Source: Mansonella perstans (taxonomy: Eukaryota > Nematoda > Chromadorea > Rhabditida > Onchocercidae). From it: a DNA stretch of 64,000 nucleotides. A model generated the notes under the pieces. It ran no database searches and was not told the origin of the DNA. It saw nothing but the letters and a program-made list of their open reading frames with translations. The stretch covers positions 62,001 to 126,000 of the forward strand of contig JBAMDO010000097.1 of NCBI GenBank assembly GCA_037074765.1, in the 5' to 3' direction. Every line of letters starts with the position of its first letter. Positions within the stretch are counted from its first letter, which is position 1. Below, piece after piece: positions 40,301 through 51,478 of this stretch. The translations under genes were made by a program, and so were the position numbers.

Positions 40301-41636
40301 AGGTCAGATCTTACAGTATAAAAATGAAATATTTGACGTTCATCAAACATAATCTTACTACTCATTTGCTTCATTAAGTACATGAGAGAATTCTGCTATT
40401 TGAAAAATAGCTTTTATCTGCAGATTGCATCATAACGAGCAATGTAACTACTTCCTATAAGCTAAAAATTAAACTATAGGCTTAATTATTGTAAGCTTAT
40501 TTAATAATAACGGAAAAAAATTTTTAATATAAAGGTAATGGATATAACTATTAATAAGAGTCTGAACTAATTTGTTAGAGGATGTTAAAGCACGGTTCTT
40601 CGTACTGTTTATTCTTTCCTGTATCAAATGCTTTCAATAATTTCATCGGTTTATTATCCGACTAAATTATTACTGTAATATACTGACAGTACAATAATAT
40701 ATTAATAAACATAATAATGTATGGTAATACGTAAGAAAGCTAAAACAAATTTACGTTTTCTTGCATGACATAGGTATTTGTAAAGCTGTAATTTTTTTTG
40801 AGATTTTATTTATAATCAGTAAATCATTGAATAAATTAAACAAATCATAAATTTCGCAAATTAAAAAATTCGAAATACTATATAACTAATTGTTTACATT
40901 CTTATAAAATATCAATATAATTGATACTTCTTTTAATTTTTTTTGTTTCAGATAATTATTAATTCAGTACTGGTTATAAAAGCACTCTTCTCATATCCAT
41001 TACCGTATTTTGCTGCAGTTCATTTACTCAAAAATAATTTATTTATGGGTACATCAAAAACACTATTTACAAGGTAAACATTCTGCAAAACAAACATACC
41101 ATCTAACAATTCTAAATTAACTTTTCAGTTTTATGTTTTTGTACCAAAAATTGTTTATTTGATGAGAATCGAAATTGTTTATTTTAAATGAGAAAGAAAT
41201 TAGTTTTGGAGAAGATGACTGAGAAATCAAAGGAAAAAAATTAGCATTACTGATATAATGATAAGAAAATTTTGATTATGATATCAATAAGCTATTAAAT
41301 ATTGTCTATATATGTTTAAGCTGCTATGGTATTGGTCATACTTTACGTGAATGGGCACTTTGTTTACGTATTATTTTGGTTCTTCTTACCCTAATGATGG
41401 CAATGTCGGTACCATATCTAATCGAATTAATGGGCTTAATTGGTAATATCACTGGAACTATGCTAAGTTTCATTTGGCCAGCAATGTTTCATCTCAAATT
41501 AAAAGGACCACATGTAACGGAAAATGATCGAAAATTTGATAAATTCATTATTGGTACTGGCATTTGCTTAATGACTATTGGACTATACTTTTCCGTTCTC
41601 GAACTAATGCAAGCAATTCGTTATGAGCAACGATAG
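34395..41636 (+). CDS. unc-47: Vesicular GABA transporter UNC-47 (SLC32 / VGAT)
   Basis: Loads GABA (and glycine in vertebrates) into synaptic vesicles in exchange for protons; SLC32 branch of the amino-acid/auxin permease fold. Exons: 34395-34611, 34979-35106, 37199-37305, 37541-37686, 38241-38389, 39292-39447, 39693-39839, 40952-41073, 41321-41636, giving 495 residues (C. elegans UNC-47, from memory, about 486). The N-terminus is cytosolic and low in complexity (Thr run, then six Gln). The core begins at TALQAAWNVTNAIQGMFIVG. Other conserved stretches are VGGWWTIAAILGVAYLCYWT, AQLTELLSTCIIYIVIAGDL, VFGYTSHIFLPSLEASM, TFGEFTEKEISNSLPNQTFK, ALFSYPLPYFAAVHLLKNNL and LIELMGLIGNITGTMLSFIW. The exon 6 start is uncertain: AG acceptors at 39280 and 39291 are both in frame and add or remove four codons. 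Ortholog assignment rests on near line-by-line agreement with worm UNC-47 and weaker agreement with human VGAT. Confidence 0.95.
34630..34860. repeat. ATT/TTA microsatellite-rich start of unc-47 intron 1
   Basis: Long imperfect ATT and TTA triplet runs directly after the exon 1 donor. Frames through it give Ile/Thr strings only. Confidence 0.8.
35335..35660. repeat. Two-copy direct repeat of about 160 bp in unc-47 intron 2
   Basis: The order ATCGATGATGATATAA, AACAACGTTCAA-like, CCACTCGTATTTATA-like, GAATGAATGATGTTAACTAG occurs twice (about 35345-35460 and 35498-35610). TATCCTAGAATCTTGAA also occurs twice (about 35464 and 35640). Confidence 0.75.
35885..35985. repeat. Short repeats of TTTTGATATCA-type sequence
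   Basis: CGTTTTGATATCATTAACATT and close variants recur three times in about 100 bases of unc-47 intron 2. Confidence 0.6.
38740..38925. repeat. Three-unit tandem repeat, about 62 bp period, in unc-47 intron 5
   Basis: Each unit runs GAGGTTTTAG-TGTTTGAT-TATGCCATAGAGATA-ATGGAATTTCAGA with few changes. The third unit is diverged near its end. Confidence 0.85.
39178..39280. other. GC-rich structured block just upstream of unc-47 exon 6
   Basis: About 100 bases of clearly higher GC content sit in an AT-rich intron. They contain the palindrome GGGTCGACCC (39205-39214) overlapping a hairpin, CCCACAC (39212-39218) with GTGTGGG (39224-39230). I do not recognise it. It looks like an inserted fragment, possibly the end of a retroposon. 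Confidence 0.6.
40025..40490. repeat. Direct and inverted repeats in unc-47 intron 7
   Basis: GTATATTACAGTACCAACCTAACC...AAGCCTATAGTT is present twice in tandem (about 40195-40238 and 40238-40281), with a diverged third copy near 40027. AAGCCTATAGTTTAATTTTT (about 40269) is inverted at about 40458-40485, forming a stem of about 26 bases. Confidence 0.7.
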
Positions 41637-42261
41637 TTCCTTCAATAGATGGATTTTTTGCACCTTTCGCATCTCTTTTCCTTCTTCATACCTGAAAAAA
41701 AAAAAAAATTATGAGAAATAGAATAGTACAAACTGATAAATGTATATGAAATTTGTAGAAAATTAAGAATTTGAGTAATTACAAAATTAACTTAAAATAT
41801 TTCTAAAAAATATTAGAGCAAAAAGAATTAGACGCTCTCACAGAATTAAACGACGGATGTTATTGATACTACGATATCAACATAAGCAGAAGCATTCAGT
41901 TCAAATGTATGCTGAAAATTTGCAAAAAAAAAAAAAAAAAGATATTTCATTTCTGATATGAATGAAATTTGAAAACACTTTATCAATATTCGTGTTGTAA
42001 ATTAAAGTATTACAATTTTTTTTTTTGCATTTTATTACTATTAAAAATCACACGTAAGAGACGTACGTAGCACGCACAAACGTAAAAGATACCAATGTAG
42101 ATTGATAAATGTTGCTTAAATTGTTTAAATATTACTCATACATAGATTCGATACTCTTCCACAATGTTTGCATATTGATTTTATTTTGATAAAACTTTCT
42201 CATTTTTTAGCATTATGCACATGAATTTTATTTAATTACATAAATAATTTTATTTAATTAC

Positions 42262-42450
42262 ACACACACACATACACACACATACACACACACACATACA
42301 CACACACATACACACACATACACACACACACATACACACACACATACACACACACACATACACACACACATACACATACACACACACACACACATACACA
42401 CACGCATACACTACACACACACATACACACACACATACATACACGTTCAT
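42262..42450. repeat. CA dinucleotide microsatellite interrupted by TA
   Basis: Nearly 190 bases of CACACA with regular CATACA interruptions. The minus-strand frames of Cys-Val repeats come from it. Confidence 0.97.
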
Positions 42451-43185
42451 ACTAATGTTTAATTATAGTTAATAAATGAATGTATTTAATTACATGTAAT
42501 AAATGAATGTTGAGTTATAATTCAGTATGAAAATACTAAAGATCAAAAAAGAAAATTGCTTACTTTATGGGGAAAAAAAAGGCAAAAAAGAAACAACAAA
42601 ACGATATCAAATTTAAATTCATGTATTCAAATTCAAATATATACCAATGTCATATTCTTCTATTCAATAGTTTTTTGGTAATAACTTTTGCAAAAATTTG
42701 AATTACTTTTGTTTTTTCACAGTCCGATCACTTCAACTGATTGTAAGTACTTAATTGCTGTTTAATTAGCCTAAAGCACTGCACTCACCTAACCTATTCA
42801 CTAAAAATCACTCACAAAAACCTCCGCCGCAACGAATTTTACAAAAATGTAAATTTAAAAATTTAAAAGCAATTGAATTGATTTTTGACCTCGATGTTTT
42901 ATTGAATTGAATTTTTTTTAAGGGAATTTTCATTTAAACATATTTGTAGCAAATTTCAATCAAAATAATTAATCAAATAAGTGAATACTTTGAAGTAATT
43001 TAAATGAATAAATGAATCAACGAATCACTGCGAGAAGAAGCAATGAGTGATAAAAAATTTTGCCTAATCGAATTCAAACCTATTTAATCGAAATTAAGCT
43101 GCAAATTACAATCCAGGTCTTACCACGATTGCATTGTAAAGGCATCGTAGAAGGAAACGGTATGTAAGTGGCAAAATGTCGTTAT

Positions 43186-43225
43186 GTGTGGGACATATTG
43201 GTTCGGTGTGGGACATATTGGTTCG
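43186..43225. repeat. Perfect 20-bp tandem duplication
   Basis: GTGTGGGACATATTGGTTCG occurs twice head to tail, about 800 bases upstream of the rpl-15 start codon. Confidence 0.9.
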
Positions 43226-44020
43226 ATATCCTACGTATTAGGTTTGACGCGGATTGTCATTTCGGATGTTACGTTTTCACGGAGTTTTTGTCCGCTGTGA
43301 ATTTTGGCAGTGATGGAAAATTTTTTCTGCTATCAACATAACATTTGTTTACGTCATTTTTTTAGGAACTTTTAATGTCAGGCACGTATTATGTGACGAT
43401 ACTTTTACTTCAGATAACGTATATCTTAATCACGTTGCCTCGCTTGTCCTTAGTTTATTATAACATTTTAATTACGTATGTAATTAACCACATAATTAAA
43501 TAATTAGGACAGATTAACGATGTAATTGGAATGATTTATGTTTCGTCGTGTTTGGCTTTGTTATGAGTAATAAGTTTTTAAAAATTCCAGGCTTATGTTT
43601 CCATTGTTTAGTTCTACCGTATTTTTCTCAAAAAAAAGATGATTCCTTCGTTTTTGTTTATTCCAAATCGACCAATTTCATCCATTACCCTCTTCGTATC
43701 ATCCTAATTTTGAAGTGTGCCAATGAATATAAGTTTCGTAGTGTGGAATATTCCTTAAAACTTTATAAATTTATGCTTAAAATTTAAGTACAGTGATGAT
43801 GGGCCTTGATTTAATATTATTGAACAGCCCGACAAGTATTGATGAGCGCTTTTCAATCAGGAAATGACTCTGAATGATCGGATTGTAATAGCAGTTGATA
43901 TGCATGACCTGATTTTGCTATTGCAGTGATAACATGGCTTATTATGAATGCACTTTTGCAGCTATTATTTTAAATTACAGTTCGATTAGTTTCGAAACAT
44001 CATAGTAATGCACTCGCACA

Positions 44021-44037
44021 CTTTTTTTTCAGGAAAT
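44021..44037 (+). promoter_or_regulatory. Splice acceptor just 5' of the rpl-15 start (probable spliced-leader site)
   Basis: A pyrimidine tract ending TTTTTTTTCAG (AG at 44031-44032) lies five bases before the rpl-15 ATG. In nematodes this arrangement is usual for spliced-leader trans-splicing. A conventional 5'UTR intron would look the same. Confidence 0.6.
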
Positions 44038-45597
44038 ATGGGGGCTTACCGGTACATGCAAGAACTGTGGCGCAAGAAGCAATCAGAAGTTTGTTTTTTT
44101 TTTTTTTTTTTTTGTTTATTTGCAACAGTTTTAATTGATCAAACACTTTTATGATAGATATGTATCGAAATTTCAGTCATGATAAATAAATTGGCCAAAT
44201 TAATCTTCAACAGTGACTTCGTAAGATTCTTTGAATGCACAGTAGTGGGCAGCATGAATTTATGAGATTCCTAGAAGGTCGAATTGTCGACCATAATTAC
44301 AGCGGCCACGATCTTTAACATTTGAAGAATTCATATCACATCATAACTTAGCATCTTGTATATACACATATATGTAATTACAAAGAAGACGAAATAGATT
44401 GTGAAGAGATTAGCGATAGATTAGTGGATGACTAAGCAGTGAAAAGTGTATCCACGATTTTTAAATAGCAGAATTACAAAGGAAAAAAAAATTTGCTTAA
44501 AAACATTTAGTTTCTTTCTTTAAAAAAAAAATAGTTGTTAGCACAAGGAGTTCCTTCCAATTTTCTTTGTTTATAGACGATGCGCTATTTGCTTCGAATA
44601 CGGTGTTGGCAGTACCGACAACTAACCGCTATTCATCGTGTCTCCAGGCCAACGCGCCCAGAAAAGGCTCGTAGATTGGGCTATCGTGCGAAGCAGGGTA
44701 GGTTTTTAATTTATTTTTTAAAATGTAGTATCGTGAAGAATATTGCTTCTTCCTGATGATCAATTAATGCAAGCCAGTCTACCGTCCATTTTCACCAACC
44801 AGTTGAGAATTTGGTAATTCAATTATAAAATTAAAATTTCAGGTTACATCATCTATCGCGTACGAGTACGCAGGGGTGGTCGTAAGCGCCACGTCGTGAA
44901 AGGACAGACATATGGTAAACCCAAAAACCATGGTGTTAATGAGTTGAAATTTGCTCGCTGCAAGCAGTCTGTTGCTGAGGTATATTTTGCTACTTATGTA
45001 CTTGCTTTCTTTGATCGCTTCTTAAATTATGATATAATAAAGCGCTTATTTAAAGGAGAGAGTTGGACGTCGGTGTGGCAGTCTTCGTGTGCTGAATTCT
45101 TATTGGGTTGGTCAAGATTCAACATACAAGTTCTACGAAGTTATTATGATTGATCCAGCACATAAGGTACACGGATATTTTATCATGCTAAGATTTTATT
45201 AGTAGGCTAGCGGTTGTGAAATAAATTACTTGCAGGCTTATGATTATGCAGGTTTTTAATCTTGCTTGTTTCCTTTATAGTCGAAAAGTATGCCATCATA
45301 TTTTGATTGGAATGATCAAGCGAAAGACATAGTTCGATTCAGGCGATGATATCACCAGTATTAATAACAAAAAAAGAAATAAACTTTTTTTTTATTTTTT
45401 AGGCCATTCGAAGAAATCCAGATACACAATGGATAACGAAGCCTGTGCATAAGCATCGTGAATTGCGTGGGTTGACGTCTGCAGGGCGCAGAAGCCGTGG
45501 TCTTGGTAAGGGACATCACTATTCAGCAACGAAGGGCGGTTCACGTAGAAAATGTTGGCTACGTCGCAATACTTTGTCGCTGCGTCGTAAACGTTAA
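44038..45597 (+). CDS. rpl-15: 60S ribosomal protein L15 (eL15)
   Basis: Structural protein of the large cytosolic ribosomal subunit. Exons: 44038-44088, 44577-44697, 44843-44979, 45056-45166, 45403-45597. These join to 204 residues, the family's usual length. It begins [17 protein letters not shown] and continues with [35 protein letters not shown] and [20 protein letters not shown]. It ends with [20 protein letters not shown] and a basic tail, LRRKR. All four introns have GT-AG ends and keep the frame. The codons look less AT-biased than the surroundings, as expected for a highly expressed gene. A pyrimidine tract and AG five bases before the ATG suggest a very short spliced-leader 5'UTR. 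Confidence 0.97.
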
Positions 45598-45646
45598 GGA
45601 AATGAAATATAAGATAATGTTATGTATTTCTTATTGTTTACTGTTA

Positions 45647-45652
45647 AATAAA
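45647..45652 (+). terminator. Polyadenylation signal AATAAA of rpl-15
   Basis: AATAAA lies about 50 bases after the rpl-15 stop codon, a typical spacing for a short nematode 3'UTR. Confidence 0.7.
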
Positions 45653-46029
45653 AAGTTAAGTTGATAAAAATTGGTTTTCAATTATTTTTTTCTATGCGTT
45701 TTAGAATAATTGGTCTCGTTTATTAAATGGTTTGAAAACGTGAAGCAATAGCATATCACTGCATCAACCACATGTATTACAAATGTGTTTGTTAAGTTGT
45801 AAAAAAGATAGCGATTAACTTTATTAGCTATTGAAATTGGGAATTTGGTGTGTAGTTGCTTGCATGATTGCGCAGACATAATAATTGTATTATCTGTAAT
45901 GGATTCTAGATTCTAGATTCTAAAAGTATTTTGACACTTCTACAGTATATATTTTTAAATGAAAACAAATTAACACTGAATTTTAGCGTTGGAAAGAACG
46001 AAAAAGAATTGATATTTCCAATTAATAAT

Positions 46030-49001
46030 TCAATAATTTGATGCATTAGTTGCTTGCGTGATTGCAAATATGTCCATAAGATTTGCGAGCACATCGAATA
46101 GTGTAAACCAAGCTTCTTCTACATGTTGTCCTTGGCAATGAGAGCATGAACGTAAGATTGTGACCAATGCTTTCTGCATATTCTGAAGATATTTGTGGAA
46201 TCAAATGAAATATAATCGAAGTTGAGGATTTACAAAAACCACCGTAAAACTATAAAGATATTAATAGTATGCATATATTAGGCTATTATAGTAATCTAGA
46301 TATTTTTGTCACACCTATATCTAATCATGGAGCTATTTTAAGAATATAATTCAAGTTGAGGATTTGCAAAACCGTAAGATGAAAGCTATGTGTTAGGCTA
46401 AAGTAAGTTAGATATTTTGTACCTATACCCATGCTTAATTATGGAGCTATTTTAATAAAACACGATAGTATAGCTTCCAGTAAGATGGTGAATTATTTCA
46501 ATTTCAATGGTGTAGATTTGATTTGCTAAATATCAGAGATGAATTAGTAGTCATTGTCCATAGAAATACAAATTCTTCAATTATTTAACTAGCGTTAAAA
46601 GTTTAAATTTGAATTTAAATAAAAATTACAAATGTTCAGATTCATATACCATTATGTGAGTTTTGTGAACGTTCCGTTTCTTATGTGCAAGAGCAATTTT
46701 ACTAACCAAATTGGTAATTTTTTCATCATTTTCCAAATCATCAATAATAGCCTTAAGACCATTTATATAGGTTACTGCATTATTTACCAGTGTTTCTGAT
46801 GAAAAAATTGCGCTATCCGAAACAGCACGAAATTCTGGCCATATCTTTTTGTATTCCGGACAATCGCTAAGTAGCCTAAATAAATTTAAGATATTCTCTG
46901 GAATACTTAGTGGATAAATTTGATAAAATTTGCAAATTAAAAATATAAAAATAATCATAATATCTCTAATATAATATAAGATAGTTATAATATCTCTAAT
47001 ATTATATAAGGGTTATAATTCCTCTAATATAATATAACTCTAATTTTTCTCATATGTAAATAATATAGCTAAAGCAGTGATATATATTTAACTGTTAACC
47101 TAATTATCAGAATGTAATAAATGGAACAAACCGATTATCTTTTCAAATTTTATCAAATTATATATATTATATTAGATATCAAATTATTTTTTAATATTAA
47201 TAGTGTTAATTGATATGATGATTTTTTTCCTATGAAGCTTATGCATTATAATGCTATCATTAGTAATAGAACTTGAAATTGGAAATCATTTAGTAATTGA
47301 TTGATCGATCAACTGGTGTAACATGAAATGTGAATTGTGTAAATATTCTTTATTGAATATTCTTTACTGTATTCTTTATAACTCAATATTCTTTATTGAA
47401 TTATATAAATATTTTTTACTGAATTAAAATAACAATTCATATTTGACTTAATATTTTTCATATTAATCCAATTCACAGAGATCTATTATTATTTTATATG
47501 CAAATAATTGTACATAAAATTTAATTCATTATTTCATTTGTAATAATTCCATTTTATTGATTTTTTTGTAATTTATTTATTTATATGCTTAGTTAATGCG
47601 CTAAATTATATTACAATTAGTCAAAGTTGGCGGAAAATTTTTATAAAAAAGAAATTATCAAAATTCTGAAATTCCAATTTTTATTGTGACAAAAATGAAA
47701 ATTCGTTTAATTGTATCTATTAGTTAGATAAATTAATTAATGATATACTTAATCATGCAATAAGAAATTTTATACTTATTTGTTAGATAAATTAATTAAT
47801 AATATGTTATTGAAAAAAAATTATCCTACCGTATTTTATTTTAATAATTTTTAATTAATTATTTTGCATACCGTAATTTATACCATATTTTGTTTTTTAT
47901 AATTTTTTATTACTGATTATTTGTTTTTTTGTGTGGTAAAATTATTATATAGTGATTTTTTTTCTAAAGTTTCAAAAACAAAAAATGATAATTTGATAGA
48001 TTAATTAAGTTTGGAATTGATGAAGCTTATGAAGTGTATAAGAAAAGGTAAAAAAGGTAAAAGAAATTCTTACAGAACAAAAATTTTTTGACAATTTTTT
48101 CGAGATTCACTGTACAGATGTTCAGATGTTTCCCGAATGATACATCGCTGCTCCGTTGATAGCCGTTTTAATTCTTCTATTAAAAAAAAAAAAAATAAAT
48201 AAAACTTGCTGATACTTTTAAACTAAGTATCGTTTCAAGAGAAATTCCAACATAAATATTATTCAAATTTTGTTTTAAATCAATTTCCCAAAATCTATGA
48301 CATATTTAAATTGATTAAGTAGTAATAGTAAATTACATTGATTAAGTCGTAACAATAAATTATATTGGTTAAACATATTAGTAAATCACATCAATTAAAT
48401 CGTAACAGTAAATTACATTGATTAAGTCGTGATAGTAATGACATTGATTAAGTAATAGCAAATTAAGTAATTAAGTCGTAACAGTAAATTACGGTAAGAA
48501 TCTGTTAATGACTCCTCTATTCATTTCATTTTGATAATTTCGTTTCATTTCATTTCATTTCCTTTATTTCAAATCTTTGTTTAAATCATATTTAAACTAA
48601 ATAATCACAAATTTTGAAAATAATTGATAAAAATTTTAATGCAAATGTTAATTATTAACTAATCACTTACTATTAAAAGAAAAAAAACAAGTAACAATCA
48701 AAAATGAAATTTCAACCTAGTGGTAGAGATAAAACTTTACTTAACTGCCCAATTTAACAATAAAATAACACTTTTAAAAGCTATTGAATAAAATTCAAAA
48801 TAATTAATTGCGTTAGAATTTATCTACCATTTTTTTCTTTTTGTTTTGTAAATTTTTGTCATTCTAAATTGCATTCTAAAAATGTATGATTTGAATTTTA
48901 CAGCTATTATATAATAGAAAACTGATTCAAATATATCCCGTAAATAATTTACCTGAGCAAGAATAAACATCATTTACACGTCGCTTCCACTCTGCATACA
49001 T
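46030..49001 (-). CDS. Globin, copy A (intact)
   Basis: Nematode-type globin, presumably haem- and oxygen-binding. Exons: 49001-48953, 48176-48074, 46875-46650, 46182-46030, joining to 176 residues. A short N-terminal extension (MYAEWKRRVNDVYSCS) precedes the fold. Helix A is LSTEQRCIIRETSEHLY. IWPEFRAV is the C/CD region, SETLVNNAVTYINGLKAIID helix E, IALAHKKRNVHKTHIM helix F/FG, and EEAWFTLFDVLANLMDIF helix H. The likely proximal F8 His is H115. The E7 position appears to be Asn83, not His, by eye alignment to worm globins such as GLB-1. Introns are GT-AG and in phase. It is transcribed away from the DDX24 exon. I do not know which glb family member it is. Confidence 0.85.
48305..48495. repeat. 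ATTGATTAAGTCGTAACAGT minisatellite in globin A intron 1
   Basis: Units of about 30 bases based on TACATTGATTAAGTCGTAAC repeat about six times. Copy B (about 55235-55335) has fewer units, so the array changed length after the duplication. Confidence 0.8.
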
Positions 49002-49837
49002 CACATGAATTCATATTCATACTTTTCATTTATCAGTTAAATAGGAGTGCAAAGTAATTAAAAATTAATATTGTTGAAGAGGAGAAAAATGAAGTGAAAA
49101 CTATTTTCTTAAAATAAAATGCGACAACAATCTCGTGCATAACATTAAGTAGTAATTTATTTCAAATGCATTTATGAATATTATTTTTTAACTTAACAAA
49201 AAAAAAGGAAAAAAAAAGAACAGATTTTTGATGAGTTGAAAAGAAAAAAAAGAACAAGATTCATTTATTCCATTATAAAGATTAATATTATGACATTTGT
49301 GAAAGTTCAGTTTGTATGCCAATTGATCGTCGAATTAGAATAATTCTTGAAATACATTTCGGAATAATTATTAATCCGTGTCCGGAAACGTTTTTCTATT
49401 CGTGTCCGAAAACGTTTTTTTATCCATGTCCAGAAACGTTTTTTTCCACAATCGTTTCTTAACAAATTTTATCCAATATATAATGTCCAGATAATCTCAT
49501 TCATAGATTATCGAATGAGAACATATCAGAACAATTTTTTTAAACTCTTAAAATCCCGAAATCCGTTTCCGGAAAAATTTCATTTACATTTGATCTCTCC
49601 TAAAACTAAATTGCAACATTATGTCACAAATGCAATTCATTTTGTCCAATACTGTTTCGTTATGCGGTGATTGAAGTTAATTTAAATTTTCATCAATAAT
49701 TATTAATAAAAATTTATGAGAAAGTTTATCAGTAAACTTTTAAAGAATTCTGTTGAAAAAGTTTTGAACAAAATTTTGAAAGTAATTATTTCAGATTTAA
49801 CTCAAATTCACGTTTTTGTCAACTTTTGATCATCATC
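49002..49837. promoter_or_regulatory. Divergent intergenic region, globin A and DDX24 exon 1 copy A
   Basis: About 840 bases between two outward-facing start codons. It includes a triple repeat of CGTGTCCGGAAACGTTTTT-like units (49375-49446) and a related TCCGTTTCCGGAAAAA. Bidirectional promoter activity is inferred from the gene arrangement only. Confidence 0.5.
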
Positions 49838-49981
49838 ATGCCAAAAATTGTCATTGGAAGTGATAAATGGAAAATGGTTGAAATTTCTGGTGAATGTACC
49901 AATGATCATAATTTTACATTTCTTTCATCTTTCGAAGAGTACGTACCAAACGATGAACATAAAAATACAAATAATACAATG
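49838..49981 (+). pseudogene. Orphan first exon of the DDX24-like helicase gene (copy A)
   Basis: It reads MPKIVIGSDKWKMVEISGE and FLSSFEEYVPNDEH, the same 48 codons as the working exon at 56667-56810 with a few substitutions (for example Thr-Asn-Asp-His for Ile-Asn-Asp-Asp). Duplication ends 118 bases downstream and no helicase exons follow. The donor after ATG has changed from GT to GC, and the cag just 5' of the coding start in copy B is caa here. It is most likely a non-functional remnant. Confidence 0.85.
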
Positions 49982-50143
49982 GCATCGTTTCTATTTAAAA
50001 ATTTTTTCAGTTTTCTTTTATTTTAAATTAAATAGGGTTTTATGTTCTTTAATTATCTAATGATTGATTCTGTTTTTATTTCTTGATTTTTAGGTGTTTC
50101 TTTTTGCTTCCACAGAAATATCTTCGAAATACAGTAGTACTAC

Positions 50144-51032
50144 TCAAGTTTACGAATAATATTCGAAGAACAGACTTGATTATTTAGGAATGAAAAAATG
50201 CTATATATCGACATTGCTGTGCCGAGGTTACAATTACTGATGCTAATTCATTACTGCAGATGCTTTGAAATGACTCTGCCAGTCTGTTGAAATCAAATCT
50301 GTAAGCATAACGTTTCCCGTGAACCTGAAATATTATTTTGACTACAACTAAAAAATTTCAAATTTTCAAAAGTTGATGATCATTTGTTTTTCTGGTAAGT
50401 GAAACTTTTCAGTGGAAATAAGAGCATTTCAATAGACTAGTAATACTTGGAAAGCGTAATAAATAGATATTTGAAAATCGAGTATAAAAGTCAAATAATT
50501 CTTAAGAGTACTGTGAAAGAAATTAATGCTGTAATCTTTGTCATAATGTTCTTATCGCAGTAGTATCGTAGAGCACGGCTGAACTTATAGTAGTTCATAT
50601 TTGGATTACTATAAAGAAATTCTTAAGTGTGAATTCTTAAGAGTGAATTCTCAATGTGAATTCTTAAGAGTAATGTGAATGAAATTGAAAACATCAAAAT
50701 TTTCTTAGGTTCGTAATATTTTGCATTTTTGTAGTAATCCAAATATGAACTACTATAAGTTCAGCCGTGTTCTACGATACTACTACGATAAGAACATTAT
50801 GACAAAGGTTACAGCATTAATTTCTTTCACATTACTCTTAAGGATTATTTGACTTTTACAATCAATTTTCAAATATCAAAATAATATTTCAGGTTCACGG
50901 GAAACGTTATGCTTACAGACAGTAATGAATTAGCATCAGCAGTTGTAACCTCGGCACAGCAATGTCGATGTATAGCATTTTTTCATTCCTAAATAATCAA
51001 GTCTGTTCTTCGAATATTATTCGTAAACTTGA
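50144..51032. mobile_element. Fold-back (long inverted repeat) element
   Basis: Sequence at 50144-50610 returns as reverse complement at 50731-51032. It starts with TCAAGTTTACGAATAATATT, is matched at the far end by AATATTATTCGTAAACTTGA, and continues through GTTCACGGGAAACGTTATGC and GATAAGAACATTATGACAAA. The left arm carries extra sequence, about 40 and 120 bases. The centre of about 120 bases holds GTGAATTCTTAAGAGT repeats. No coding capacity is visible. It is either a non-autonomous fold-back transposon or two inverted copies of one repeat. Confidence 0.85.
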
Positions 51033-51368
51033 CTGTATCACATTAGAGATACCGCCGTTGTAACTTATCCACAGTGAACCATAATTAACCTAACTCCTTT
51101 ATCATTGTGACCTTACGACCTTTGTCTTAAGTCATTAATCCCGCCTCCTCTACAATTATGTATAGACTCTCGATCCTCAAACTACACTCTTTCATTTTTT
51201 GGTACATTCGTACATTCGTATACTCACGGCTTTGTACATTCATTCATCACTTCTTTGCTTTATTTACTTAATCACTTATATCCTTATCTAATTTTTCCAA
51301 TAAAGGTTCAATTACCCAAGTTTGAGATTCGACTGTGCCACGAGACAAAAAAACTTTTCCCAACAACA
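51033..51368 (+). repeat. Probable 5' LTR of the BEL/Pao remnant
   Basis: Begins TGTATCACATTAG and ends CAACAACA, giving the usual TG...CA ends, directly before a primer-binding site. No matching 3' LTR is present at 52600-52700, so the LTR identity is inferred from position and ends. Confidence 0.55.
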
Positions 51369-51373
51369 TTTTT

Positions 51374-51460
51374 TGGTGCCACGAGCCGGGAACGAACCGG
51401 CGACCTTTAGATATTTTTATCTTCCAAGACACAATCCGATAACCGAGCTCATCATACAAC
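51374..51460 (-). other. tRNA-antisense block: primer-binding site extended over most of a tRNA
   Basis: On the plus strand TGGTGCCACGAGCCGGGAAC starts a primer-binding site (TGG is the complement of CCA). Similarity to an antisense tRNA continues through the T-arm (GCCGGTTCGTTCCCGGC on the minus strand) to a D-arm-like GAGCTCGGTTATCGG. The 5' acceptor strand is poorly matched. The tRNA identity is not clear. Confidence 0.6.
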
Positions 51461-51478
51461 AACATCACGAAGACTTTC

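Larger units (their letters stand above)
41637..44037. other. Intergenic region between unc-47 and rpl-15
   Basis: About 2.4 kb. It holds the CA microsatellite and a 20-bp tandem duplication. From about 43100 onward the DNA is noticeably less AT-rich, consistent with the upstream region of a highly expressed ribosomal gene. An open frame at 43548-43787 has no recognisable domain. Confidence 0.6.
45753..50099. repeat. Left copy (A) of a 4.3-kb segmental duplication
   Basis: It aligns by eye almost base for base with 52691-56928, in the same orientation. The shared part begins ATATCACTGCATCAA and ends TTGATTTTTAGGTGTTT. It carries the complete globin gene (minus), the divergent promoter region and the first exon of the DDX24-like gene (plus). 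Differences are scattered substitutions, small indels and a contracted minisatellite. Confidence 0.95.

Noticed and set aside
42250..42450. Cys-Val-rich minus-strand frames
   Set aside because: Translation of a CA microsatellite.
43548..43787. Plus-strand frame of 79 codons upstream of rpl-15
   Set aside because: No recognisable domain, no good start context or partner exons; likely chance in less AT-rich DNA.
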